Under the pieces are notes generated by a model that was given only the letters and a program-made list of their open reading frames with translations, had not been told where the DNA came from and did no database searches. A stretch of 64,000 nucleotides of DNA from Aquibaculum sediminis. GTDB lineage: Bacteria; Pseudomonadota; Alphaproteobacteria; Kiloniellales; DSM-21159. Where the stretch lies: the NCBI RefSeq assembly GCF_040712085.1, contig NZ_JBFCVK010000001.1:496001-560000 (forward strand). Reading direction: 5' to 3'. Of this stretch, positions 18,257 to 26,877 are shown in pieces (position 1 is the first letter of the stretch; every line of letters starts with the position of its first letter). A program made the translations under genes and the position numbers.

Positions 18257-18481
18257 ATGCTGACGCGCGAAGCGATTCACCGTGTCCTCGGCCCCGTCGA
18301 CGACGAGTTTGCAGCGGAAGTCGTGGCCACCGGCGCACAAGAAGGCGAACTCCAGGAGGCCTGGGCCTGGGTCAGCAGCGACGAGGCTCTGCTCAAGGAA
18401 CAGCACCCTTTCCCGGCGGGCAATGTTGCGACTCTCGTGGAAATCCTGCAGTCGTGGCAGGAAACCGACGAAGAGCCCTGA
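18257..18481 (+). CDS. Small acidic protein, unknown
   Basis: A 74-residue acidic protein beginning MLTREAIHRVLGPVDDEF and ending with a strong acidic tail (WQETDEEP). It is probably helical and soluble, with no signal peptide or membrane span. The 10-base gap from the region-2-only protein implies a shared transcript, so it may be its partner. No family was recognised. Confidence 0.65.
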   Translation: MLTREAIHRVLGPVDDEFAAEVVATGAQEGELQEAWAWVSSDEALLKEQHPFPAGNVATLVEILQSWQETDEEP

Positions 18482-18578
18482 CCCCGGCTGGGCGGCGGCG
18501 CTGAGCCAGCTTCTGCTTTTCTTCCGGTGCCGGCGGTGCCATTGAAGGCGGGCCTCGCCACTGCAGGAGCCCGCTGCC

Positions 18579-20087
18579 ATGCCCTATCGCAGCCTGCGCG
18601 ACTTCATTGAACGCCTGGAACAGAACGGCCGGCTGGTGCGGGTGAAGCATCCCGTATCACCGGTGCTGGAGATGACCGAGATCCAGACACGGCTGCTCGC
18701 CGAAGGGGGCCCGGCCGTGCTGTTCGAGAAGGTGGTGAAGCCCGAGGGCGGCGACTATGCCATGCCGGTGCTGGTCAACCTCTTCGGCACGGTGGAGCGG
18801 GTGGCCTGGGGCATGGACCGGGAGCCGCATCAACTGCGCGAGGTGGGCGAGACCCTGGCTTTCCTGCGCCAGCCTGAGCCGCCCGGCGGCTTCCGCGAAG
18901 CGGTAGACATGCTGCCGCTGCTGAAAACCGTGATGGCCATGAAGCCCCGTACGGTCTCCCGTGCCCCGTCACAAGAAGTGGTGCTGGAGGGCGAGGACAT
19001 CGACCTCGATGATCTGCCGATCCAGACCTGCTGGCCCGGCGAACCGGCGCCGCTGATCACCTGGCCGCTGGTGGTGACCAAGGGACCGGGCAAGCGCCGC
19101 GAGGACGACTTCAACCTCGGCATCTACCGCATGCAGAAGCTGGGGAAGAACAAGACCCTGATGCGCTGGCTGAAGCATCGCGGCGGTGCGCAGCATCACC
19201 AGCGCTGGAAGGCGGAGAAGCGCGAGCCCTTGCCGGCCGCGGTCGTGCTAGGCGCCGACCCTGGCACCATCCTCGCCGCCGTGACGCCGGTGCCCGATAC
19301 GCTTTCGGAGTACCAGTTCGCCGGCCTCCTGCGGGGGCGCAAGGTGGACCTGGTGGACTGCAAGACCGTGCCGCTCAAGGTCCCGGCCGAGGCCGAGATC
19401 GTACTGGAGGGCCACGTCAGCCTGGAGGACTATGGCGACGAAGGGCCCTACGGCGACCACACCGGCTACTACAACTCGGTGGAGCCATTCCCCGTCTTCA
19501 CCGTCACCGCCATCACCCGCCGGCGCGATCCCATCTACCTCTCCACCTTCACCGGCCGCCCGCCCGACGAGCCCTCGGTTCTGGGTGAGGCCTTGAACGA
19601 GGTCTTCATTCCGCTGCTGCAGCAGCAGTTCCCGGAGATCGTGGACTTCTGGCTGCCGCCGGAAGGTTGCAGCTATCGGATTGCGGTGATCTCCATGAAG
19701 AAGGCCTATCCCGGCCACGCCAAGCGGGTGATGCTGGGCGCCTGGTCCTATCTCCGCCAGTTCATGTACACCAAGTGGGTGATCGTGGTGGACGAGGATG
19801 TGGACGCCCGGGACTGGAAGGATGTCTGGTGGGCGGTCTCGACCAAGATGGACCCGGCGCGGGACATCACGGTCTTGGAGAACACCCCGATCGACTATCT
19901 CGACTTCGCCAGCCCTGAGTCGGGCCTCGGTTCGAAGATCGGCCTGGATGCAACGGACAAGTGGCCGCCGGAGACCAAACGCGAGTGGGGTCAGGTGCTG
20001 CGCATGGACCAGGAGGTGGTCGACCGCGTCTCCGGCATCTGGAACGACCTCGGCCTGCCCGGCTCCGGCAAGCCGATCTGGAAGTAG
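18579..20087 (+). CDS. ubiD: UbiD family prFMN-dependent decarboxylase
   Basis: A 502-residue decarboxylase that uses prenylated FMN; in ubiquinone synthesis UbiD removes the carboxyl of octaprenyl-hydroxybenzoate. Marks are FNLGIYRMQ, the conserved EGPYGDHTGYY with the catalytic Glu near residue 290, and LNEVFIPLLQQQFPEIVDFW near 335. Length is normal. No ubiX is adjacent. Some UbiD enzymes act on other aromatic or unsaturated acids, so the substrate is inferred. It ends 16 bases from yejF, tail to tail. Confidence 0.94.
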   Translation: MPYRSLRDFIERLEQNGRLVRVKHPVSPVLEMTEIQTRLLAEGGPAVLFEKVVKPEGGDYAMPVLVNLFGTVERVAWGMDREPHQLREVGETLAFLRQPEPPGGFREAVDMLPLLKTVMAMKPRTVSRAPSQEVVLEGEDIDLDDLPIQTCWPGEPAPLITWPLVVTKGPGKRREDDFNLGIYRMQKLGKNKTLMRWLKHRGGAQHHQRWKAEKREPLPAAVVLGADPGTILAAVTPVPDTLSEYQFAGLLRGRKVDLVDCKTVPLKVPAEAEIVLEGHVSLEDYGDEGPYGDHTGYYNSVEPFPVFTVTAITRRRDPIYLSTFTGRPPDEPSVLGEALNEVFIPLLQQQFPEIVDFWLPPEGCSYRIAVISMKKAYPGHAKRVMLGAWSYLRQFMYTKWVIVVDEDVDARDWKDVWWAVSTKMDPARDITVLENTPIDYLDFASPESGLGSKIGLDATDKWPPETKREWGQVLRMDQEVVDRVSGIWNDLGLPGSGKPIWK

Positions 20088-20103
20088 GCCGAAGCTCCAG
20101 CCT

Positions 20104-21732
20104 TCAGACGACCTCCATGGTTTCCAGATCGAAGGCCGCTTTCATGAGCGCCCGGGTGTAGGTCTCGCGCGGCGCGTCGAAGATCCGGTCCGCCGGCCCC
20201 TGCTCGACCACGCGGCCGTTGCGCATGACCAACACTTCATCGGCCAACGCCCGCACCACCTTCAGGTCGTGACTGATGAAGAGGTAAGCCAGGCGGTGCC
20301 GGGTCTGAAGACTTCGGAGCAGATCGACGATCTGCGCCTGCACGGACATGTCGAGTGCCGAGGTTGGCTCGTCGAGCACCACGAAGCGCGGCTTCAACAC
20401 CATGGCGCGCGCGATGGCGATGCGCTGCCGCTGGCCGCCAGAGAACTCGTGCGGGTAGCGGTGGCGGCTGTCCGGGTCCAGTCCCACCTCCTCGAGCGCC
20501 TCGACGATACGGGCATCACGCTCCGCCGCACTGCCGCCGCCATGCACCTTGAGCCCTTCGCCGACGATCTCGGCGATGGACAGCCGCGGCGAGAGCGAGC
20601 CATAGGGATCCTGAAACACCACCTGCATTTCGCGGCGTAACGGCCTGATCTGTTTGGCTTTCCATCCTTGAATATCGCGGCCGAGATAGACCACCGAGCC
20701 CTGGCTGGCGGTGAGGCGCAGCAGGGCCATGCCCAAGGTGGTCTTGCCCGAACCCGATTCTCCGACCACGCCGACGGTATGGCCTTCGCGCACGGCGAGA
20801 TCGATGCCATCGACCGCCTTTACGTAGTCCACGGCGCGCTTGAGCAGACCCTTGCGGATGGGAAAATGGACTTTGACGTCGCGCCCCTCCATGATCACTG
20901 GGGCTGAAGCATCGCGCGCCGGCGGGCGCCCCTTGGGCTCCGCAGCCAGAAGCCGCTGGGTGTAGGGATGCTGCGGGCGCTGGAAGATCTCCTCCACGGC
21001 CCCCTGTTCGACGATCTCGCCTTGGGTCATCACGCAGACATGCCGCGCCATCTTGCGCACGATGCCCAGATCGTGGGTGATCAGCAGCATTGACATGCCC
21101 AGGCGCTCCTGCAGCTCCTTGAGGAGCTTGAGAATCTGCGCCTGGATCGTCACGTCCAGGGCCGTCGTCGGTTCATCGGCGATCAGCAGGTCCGGCTCGT
21201 TGGCCAGGGCCATCGCGATCATCACCCGTTGGCGCTGGCCGCCCGACAGTTCGTGCGGATAGGCGCTGAGTCGCCGCTCGGCATCACCAATCCCCACGAG
21301 ATCGAGAAGCTCGAGAATCCGTCGCCGCGCCTGCACCCGGTCCATGCCCTTGTGCAGCAGCAGAACCTCGCCGATCTGCTTTTGCACCGTGTGCAGCGGA
21401 TTGAGCGAGGTCATGGGCTCCTGGAAGATCATGGAGATCGCGTTGCCGCGCACGCTGCGCATCCGCCTGTCGCCAATGCCGATCAGCTCCTGCCCCTGAA
21501 AGCGGATCGAGCTCCCGGGGCTGTGCTCGGCCAGGGGATAGGGCAGCAGCTGCAAGACCGAGAGCGCCGTCACCGACTTGCCGGAGCCGCTCTCGCCCAC
21601 CAGCCCCAGTGTCTCGCCTCGCTCCAGATCGAAGGACACAGCCTTGACCGCCTCGCTGACCGCGCCCCCGGTCCGGAAGCGAACCCCGAGATTGCTGACC
21701 TGGAGCAGCGGCGTCTTGCCGGTTTCCGCCAT
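20104..21732 (-). CDS. yejF: Peptide ABC importer ATPase, two fused nucleotide-binding domains
   Basis: A 542-residue fused ATPase of the microcin C/oligopeptide YejF type. Domain 1 has GESGSGKSVTALS, LSGGQRQRVMIAMAL and LLIADEPTTALD; domain 2 has GESGSGKTTLGMALL, FSGGQRQRIAIARAM and VVLDEPTSALDMSVQ. Each is followed by an oligopeptide-type tail. The ATG at 21732 overlaps the yejE stop as TGATG; a GTG one codon upstream is the longer choice. It is the last gene of the yejABEF operon and powers the importer. Confidence 0.96.
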   Translation of the reverse strand: MAETGKTPLLQVSNLGVRFRTGGAVSEAVKAVSFDLERGETLGLVGESGSGKSVTALSVLQLLPYPLAEHSPGSSIRFQGQELIGIGDRRMRSVRGNAISMIFQEPMTSLNPLHTVQKQIGEVLLLHKGMDRVQARRRILELLDLVGIGDAERRLSAYPHELSGGQRQRVMIAMALANEPDLLIADEPTTALDVTIQAQILKLLKELQERLGMSMLLITHDLGIVRKMARHVCVMTQGEIVEQGAVEEIFQRPQHPYTQRLLAAEPKGRPPARDASAPVIMEGRDVKVHFPIRKGLLKRAVDYVKAVDGIDLAVREGHTVGVVGESGSGKTTLGMALLRLTASQGSVVYLGRDIQGWKAKQIRPLRREMQVVFQDPYGSLSPRLSIAEIVGEGLKVHGGGSAAERDARIVEALEEVGLDPDSRHRYPHEFSGGQRQRIAIARAMVLKPRFVVLDEPTSALDMSVQAQIVDLLRSLQTRHRLAYLFISHDLKVVRALADEVLVMRNGRVVEQGPADRIFDAPRETYTRALMKAAFDLETMEVV

Positions 21733-22877
21733 CACTCGGCTCCCTTCGCTGCCGCCGCGGGGCGGGAACTGTCAGTCACGGCGCTTTCCGGTGGGGGTGC
21801 AGCTCCCGCAAAGAGCTTGCGCGGGTCGAAGGCATCGCGCACGGCCTCGCCGATGAAGACCAGCAGGCTGAGCATGACCGCCAGCACGAAGAAGCCCGTC
21901 AGCCCGAGCCAGGGCGCCTGGAGGTTGGCCTTGCCCTGGGCCAGTAGGTCACCCAGGGAGGCCGAACCGGGCGGCAGGCCGAAGCCGAGGAAGTCCAGGG
22001 CCGTCAGGGTGGTGATCGAGCCGGTGAGCACGAAGGGCATGAAGGTCAGGGTTGCCACCATGGCGTTGGGCAGCACGTGCCGGAAGATGATGGTGCCATT
22101 TCCCACACCCAATGCCCGGGCCGCGCGCACATAGTCGAAATTGCGAACCTTGAGGAATTCCGCGCGAACCACGCCCACCAGGCCCATCCAGGAAAAAGCC
22201 AGCATGATGCCCAGCAACCACCAGAAATCCGGTTCGACCACGCTGGCCAGGATGATCAGCAGGTAGAGCACAGGCAGCCCGGACCAGATCTCGATGAAGC
22301 GCTGAAACAGCAAGTCGGTCCAGCCGCCGAAGTAGCCCTGCACGGCGCCGGCGGCAACGCCGACGATGGAGCTGAAAAGCGTCAGCGCCAGGCCGAAGAG
22401 GACCGAGATGCGAAAGCCGTAGATCAGGCGCGCAACCACGTCGCGGGCCTGATCGTCAGTGCCCAGCCAGTGCACCGAATCCGGCGGCGTCGGTGCCGGC
22501 TCAGCCAGATCCCAGGCCACCGTGCGGTGGTTGTAGGCCACCAGCGGCCAGATCATCCAACCCTTCTCGGCGATCAGTTCACGCACATAGGGGTCGCGAT
22601 AGTCCGTTTCCGTCGGGAACTCTCCGCCGAAGTGAGTTTCCGGCAGGGCCTCGAAGATCGGCATGTAGAAGGCGTCGTCGTAGCGCACCAGGATCGGCTT
22701 GTCGTTGGCCAGGAACTCGGCAAAGAGGCTGAGTACGAAAAGGACCAGAAAGATCCACAGCGACCAGAAGCCGCGGCGATTAACGCGGAAGTTGCGCAGA
22801 CGCCGCGCGGTGATGGGTGAGATCGAGAACCCGAGAAAGCGATGCCGCGGCGGCGCGGCGGCCGGTGAGCGCGCCAT
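21732..22877 (-). CDS. yejE: Peptide ABC importer permease YejE
   Basis: A 381-residue inner-membrane permease with an N-terminal helix (FWSLWIFLVLFVLSLFAEF), a long periplasmic stretch holding the YejE-type HFGGEFPTETDYRDPYV, and five more helices. The EAA loop reads RAARALGVGNGTIIFRHVLPN. It overlaps yejB by one base of stop and start and yejF by the same device, so all three are translated together. YejE pairs with YejB as the membrane channel. Confidence 0.95.
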   Translation of the reverse strand: MARSPAAAPPRHRFLGFSISPITARRLRNFRVNRRGFWSLWIFLVLFVLSLFAEFLANDKPILVRYDDAFYMPIFEALPETHFGGEFPTETDYRDPYVRELIAEKGWMIWPLVAYNHRTVAWDLAEPAPTPPDSVHWLGTDDQARDVVARLIYGFRISVLFGLALTLFSSIVGVAAGAVQGYFGGWTDLLFQRFIEIWSGLPVLYLLIILASVVEPDFWWLLGIMLAFSWMGLVGVVRAEFLKVRNFDYVRAARALGVGNGTIIFRHVLPNAMVATLTFMPFVLTGSITTLTALDFLGFGLPPGSASLGDLLAQGKANLQAPWLGLTGFFVLAVMLSLLVFIGEAVRDAFDPRKLFAGAAPPPESAVTDSSRPAAAAKGAE

Positions 22878-23977
22878 CAGCCCTCCCGCGTTTCAAAGTC
22901 GATGCGCGGGTCGATCACCGTGTACAGCAGGTCGCCCACGAGGTTCAGGAACAGCCCCAGCAACGTGAAGAAGTAAAGAGTCGCCAGGACGATGGGATAG
23001 TCGCGGTTCACCACCGCCTCGAAGCCCAGGAGCCCCAGGCCGTCGAGCGAGAAGATCACCTCGATCAGAAGGACGCCGGTGAAGAGCACGCCGATGAAGG
23101 CCGAGGGAAAGCCGGCGATGACGATCAGCATGGCGTTGCGGAAGACATGGCCGTAGAGCACCCGGTTCTCGGTCAGCCCCTTCGCGCGCGCTGTCAGCAC
23201 GTACTGTTGATGTATCTGATCGAGAAAGGAATTTTTGGTCAGCATGGTCAGTCCGGCAAAGCCGGAGATCACCATGGCCAGCACCGGCAGGGTGATGTGC
23301 CACAGGTAGTCGGCGATCTTCATGGGCAGGGAGAAGTCATCCCAGCCATCCGAGGTCAGGCCGCGCAACGGAAACCAGTCGAGATAGCCGCCCCCGGCGA
23401 AGAGCACCACCAGCAGTATGGCGAAGAGGAAGTTCGGGATCGCAAAGCCCACGATGACAAGGCCGCTGGTCCAGATGTCGAAGGAACTGCCATCGCGCAC
23501 GGCTTTGCGAATGCCCAGCGGGATCGAGACCAGATAGGTGATCAGCGTGGTCCAGAGGCCCAGCGAGATCGACACCGGCAGTTTCTCGACCACCAGCTCG
23601 GCTACGCTGCGGCTGCGGAAGAAGGACTCCCCGAAATCGAAGACCAGATAGTTGCCGAGCATCAGGAAGAAGCGTTCGTGTGCCGGCTTGTCGAAGCCGA
23701 ACTGCTGCTCCAACTCGGCGATGAACTCGGGGTCGAGCCCCTGCGCCCCGCGATAGCTGCCGGTCTGGCCTTCGCGCCGGGGTGCGGCGGCGCTGACATC
23801 CGCGTCGCCGGCGCGGGTCACCCGCTCCATGGCGGAGCCGGCTTCGCCGGTGAGCTGGGCCAGCACCTGCTCCACCGGTCCTCCGGGCACGAACTGCAGC
23901 ACCATGAAATTCAGCAGCATGATGCCGAAGAGTGTCGGCACCATGAGGAAGAGGCGACGAACGATGTAGGCGCTCAT
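22877..23977 (-). CDS. yejB: Peptide ABC importer permease YejB
   Basis: A 366-residue permease of the DppB/OppB group. It begins MSAYIVRRLFLMVPTLFGIM and has FMVLQFVPGGPVEQVLAQL, the usual N-terminal mark. A YejB-type insert (GSAMERVTRAGDADVSAAAP onward) is present near residue 45-70. The EAA loop is LTARAKGLTENRVLYGHVFR. It follows yejA by 49 bases and overlaps yejE, its partner in the channel. Confidence 0.95.
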   Translation of the reverse strand: MSAYIVRRLFLMVPTLFGIMLLNFMVLQFVPGGPVEQVLAQLTGEAGSAMERVTRAGDADVSAAAPRREGQTGSYRGAQGLDPEFIAELEQQFGFDKPAHERFFLMLGNYLVFDFGESFFRSRSVAELVVEKLPVSISLGLWTTLITYLVSIPLGIRKAVRDGSSFDIWTSGLVIVGFAIPNFLFAILLVVLFAGGGYLDWFPLRGLTSDGWDDFSLPMKIADYLWHITLPVLAMVISGFAGLTMLTKNSFLDQIHQQYVLTARAKGLTENRVLYGHVFRNAMLIVIAGFPSAFIGVLFTGVLLIEVIFSLDGLGLLGFEAVVNRDYPIVLATLYFFTLLGLFLNLVGDLLYTVIDPRIDFETREG

Positions 23978-24026
23978 CTAGGCGACAACCCTGTCCGGCT
24001 TGTCGGCGTTAGCCTTGCTTCGGCCA

Positions 24027-25913
24027 TCACCCCTCCCCCTCGACAAGCTGCTCGCGCGCCTCAAGGCGCCGGGCCCGCTCTTCGTCGTACCACCAGGTAT
24101 CAAGTTCAAAACCCGAGTCGGGAATCACGTCAGGGTGGGCGAACTTATCCCAGTAGAGCAGCCGATCCACCCGCGAGTGGTACTGCGGAATGACATAATG
24201 CCCCCAGAGCAGCACCCGGTCGAGCGCGCGGGTGCGTGCGACCAACTCCTCGCGGGAGGGCGCAGCGATGAGCAGCTCGATCAGCTCGTCGACGACGGGA
24301 TCCTGGACTCCGGCCAGATTGCGGCTGCCCGACATCTCCGCCGCCGCGGACGACCAGAACTCCCGCTGCTCATTGCCGGGGGAGTTCGATTGCCCCCAAA
24401 CATTGATGATCATGTCAAAGTCGAAGGCGCGGTAGCGATTGATGTACTGCGAGCTGTCGACGAGGCGCACCGAAACCTCGATCCCCAGGCGCCGCAGGTT
24501 GCGCTGGAACGGCAGCACGATGCGCTCCATCGCCGGGCTGACCAGCAGCACCTCGAAGCGCATGGGCTCTCCGGTTTCCCGGTTGGTGAGGAGCAGCGTG
24601 TCCGGGTCGACCTCCCAGCCTGCCTCCGCCAACAAGCGGAAAGCAGCGCGCAAATTCTCGCGCGGCCAGCCGCTGCCATCGGTGGAGGGGGGATCGAAGT
24701 TCTCGGTGAAGACCTCTTCGGGAACCTGACCGCGGTATTGCTCCAGGATCTCCAGTTCCCGGCCGTCCGGCAGGCCACTCGATGCCAGCTCTGAGTTGGA
24801 GAAATAGCTATCGGTGCGCGCGTAGAGGCTGAAGAAGAGGTTTCGATTGGACCACTCGAAGTCAAAGGCATAGGCCAGAGCCTCTCGCACCCGTGGATCG
24901 CTGAATATCTCGCGGCGCGTGTTGAAGACGAAGCCCTGCATGCCGGTGGGCCGCTCGTGCTCCAGCGCCTCCATGATCAACCAGCCGTCGCGCACCGCTG
25001 GTACGTTGTAGTCGAGCGCCCAGGCCTTGGCCTGGTTCTCTTGCCTCAAATCGACCCGACCCGCCTTGAGGGCTTCCCGGATCACCGTGTCGTCCAGGTA
25101 GTAGTCGTATCGGATGCGGTCGAAGTTGTACTGGCCGCGATTGACCGGCAGATCCGCGCCCCAATAGTCCTCGACCCGCTCCAGAGTTACATGCCGCCCA
25201 GGCTCGAAATCGGCAACGCGATAGGGACCACTGCCCAGGGGCGGATCGAGGCTCGAACGTTCGAAGTCCCGCGTCTCCCACCAGTGCTGGGGCACGATCG
25301 GCATCTGCCCGGCGATCAGCGGCAATTCCAGGTTCTCGCCCTCACTGAACAGCATGCGCAGGCGCCCTTTGCCGAGTTTCTCGATCTCCTCGATGTTGCT
25401 GTAGTAGTAGCGATAGGCCGGGTGCCCCTCGGTGGTGAGGATCTCGTGCGAAAAGATCACGTCCTCCACGGTCACCGGCTGTCCATCGTGCCAGCGTGCC
25501 TCTGGGTTCAGGCTGAAGATCGCCCAGGAGCGATCATCCGGAACCTCGATCGATTCCGCCAGCAGGCCGTACATGGTGAAAGGCTCGTCGGCACTGGAGA
25601 CCATCAGGGTCTCATAGATGTAGCCCATGCCGGAGGCGGCGGTGCCACGCACGATGTATGGGTTGAAGGAATCGAAGGTGCCCTGCGCCGCGAGGCGGAT
25701 TCGCCCGCCCTTGGGGGCATCGGGATTGGTGTAGTCGAAGTGCGTGAAGTCCGGCGGGTACTTCGGGTCGCCGTGCATGGCAAGCCCGTGCAGCGGCTGC
25801 ACCGCCAGCTCGGGCGGCGGGGACAAAGGGGGGGACTCTTCGTCCTGAGCCAGGCTGGATGGCACGCAGGCCACGCTCACAGCCAGCGCCCAGGCAGCAG
25901 CGCGCAAGTACAC
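24027..25913 (-). CDS. yejA: Periplasmic peptide-binding protein of the Yej importer
   Basis: A 628-residue family 5 extracellular solute-binding protein. A GTG start behind GGGAGG opens a short Sec signal peptide (WALAVSVACVPSSLAQ). Marks are GDPKYPPDFTHFDYTNPDAP near residue 50 and FNPYIVRGTAASG near 85, both typical of YejA. It delivers peptides to YejB-YejE in the periplasm; E. coli Yej imports microcin C and oligopeptides. It is the first gene of the operon, and its promoter should lie in 25914-26038. Confidence 0.95.
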   Translation of the reverse strand: MYLRAAAWALAVSVACVPSSLAQDEESPPLSPPPELAVQPLHGLAMHGDPKYPPDFTHFDYTNPDAPKGGRIRLAAQGTFDSFNPYIVRGTAASGMGYIYETLMVSSADEPFTMYGLLAESIEVPDDRSWAIFSLNPEARWHDGQPVTVEDVIFSHEILTTEGHPAYRYYYSNIEEIEKLGKGRLRMLFSEGENLELPLIAGQMPIVPQHWWETRDFERSSLDPPLGSGPYRVADFEPGRHVTLERVEDYWGADLPVNRGQYNFDRIRYDYYLDDTVIREALKAGRVDLRQENQAKAWALDYNVPAVRDGWLIMEALEHERPTGMQGFVFNTRREIFSDPRVREALAYAFDFEWSNRNLFFSLYARTDSYFSNSELASSGLPDGRELEILEQYRGQVPEEVFTENFDPPSTDGSGWPRENLRAAFRLLAEAGWEVDPDTLLLTNRETGEPMRFEVLLVSPAMERIVLPFQRNLRRLGIEVSVRLVDSSQYINRYRAFDFDMIINVWGQSNSPGNEQREFWSSAAAEMSGSRNLAGVQDPVVDELIELLIAAPSREELVARTRALDRVLLWGHYVIPQYHSRVDRLLYWDKFAHPDVIPDSGFELDTWWYDEERARRLEAREQLVEGEG

Positions 25914-26038
25914 CTCGAAACCTCCCCGGAGTCCCCGGTTGCCAGTTGCGGCCTTAACCTAAGGCATAAGGCAGACGCCGCAACAGTCGAAGCCTTAACG
26001 CATCATTATATTTTTGAAAGGTTTGCGCCTGTCGGGCT

Positions 26039-26866
26039 TCACGCAACTTGCTGCAAGCAGGTCAAGGCCGCATCGCGGAGCCTTGCGCTGCCGGCGCAAA
26101 CCACCCGCCCGTCGGACTCCAGGGTCAAAGGCTGGCCCTGCCAGTCACAGACGACGCCGCCTGCGCCTTCCACGACGGGCAAGAGCGCCATGAAGTCATA
26201 GGGCTGAAGATCGCCCTCGACCACGAGATCGACCCAGCCACTGGCAAGCTGCGCGTAGCAGAAGCAATCACCGCCGAACAGCGCGAGGCGGGTTTTGGCC
26301 GCCAGACGCGCGAAGGCGGCGCCGTCCCGGGCTGACGCCGCAAACATCTGTGGAGAGGTACAGCGGAGGATCGCCTGCTCGAGATCGTCGCACGCACGCA
26401 CCTGGACCGTCGATGTCGCACCCTGCGGGTCTCGATGACGCGTGGGATGGCCGAGCGCGCCGACCCAGCGCTCACCCAGCGCCGGCATGGAGATCACCCC
26501 GGCCAGGGGGCGGCCACGATGGGTCAGTGCAACCAGCGTGCCGAAGATCGGATTGCCGGTGATGAAGGCCTTGGTGCCGTCGATGGGGTCCAGGATCCAC
26601 ACATAGTCGGAGTCCGCGCCCTGGACACCATGTTCTTCCCCGACGATGCCGTGGTCCGGCACCTCCTCGGCGAGAATCGCCCGCATGGCCGCCTCTGCCT
26701 CGCGATCGGCGCGGGTGACAGGACTTTCGTCCGCTTTGGTGTCCACGTCCAGCGGGCTGCGGAAATAGCGCAGGGCGATTTCGCCCCCCACATCCGCCAA
26801 CCTCTCTGCAAGAGAAACGAGGCCTGCGGGGCAGGCCTCGTTGCTGTCATCGGCGATGACCGTCAT
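26039..26866 (-). CDS. hisN: Inositol-monophosphatase-family phosphatase, likely histidinol-phosphatase
   Basis: A 275-residue Mg-dependent phosphatase of the IMPase fold. Metal ligands lie in GEEHG (Glu) and DPIDGTKAFITGNPIFGTLVA (given to 20: DPIDGTKAFITGNPIFGTLV), and the last Asp in LQPYDFMALLPVVEGAGG. The DPIDGTKAF-GTLVAL style and GGDCFCYAQLASG point to histidinol-phosphatase HisN rather than SuhB. The ATG at 26866 gives MTVIADDSNEACPAG, but a strong terminator hairpin falls in codons 9-17, so translation may begin later at TTG in SLAERLADVGG. It follows the cytochrome c gene by 11 bases. No other his gene is near. Confidence 0.88.
   Translation of the reverse strand: MTVIADDSNEACPAGLVSLAERLADVGGEIALRYFRSPLDVDTKADESPVTRADREAEAAMRAILAEEVPDHGIVGEEHGVQGADSDYVWILDPIDGTKAFITGNPIFGTLVALTHRGRPLAGVISMPALGERWVGALGHPTRHRDPQGATSTVQVRACDDLEQAILRCTSPQMFAASARDGAAFARLAAKTRLALFGGDCFCYAQLASGWVDLVVEGDLQPYDFMALLPVVEGAGGVVCDWQGQPLTLESDGRVVCAGSARLRDAALTCLQQVA
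26816..26842 (-). terminator. Intrinsic terminator overlapping the hisN start
   Basis: A perfect 12-bp stem (AACGAGGCCTGC / GCAGGCCTCGTT on the minus strand) with a 3-base loop, followed by TCTCTTG. It lies 36 bases after the cytochrome c stop and would end that transcript, while sitting inside the annotated hisN 5' coding region. Confidence 0.75.
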
Positions 26867-26877
26867 GGCGTTGTCTA

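Noticed and set aside
14404..18480. The small-gene and sigma stretch as a genomic island
   Set aside because: No integrase, transposase, tRNA boundary or flanking repeat was seen, and base use looks like the neighbours.
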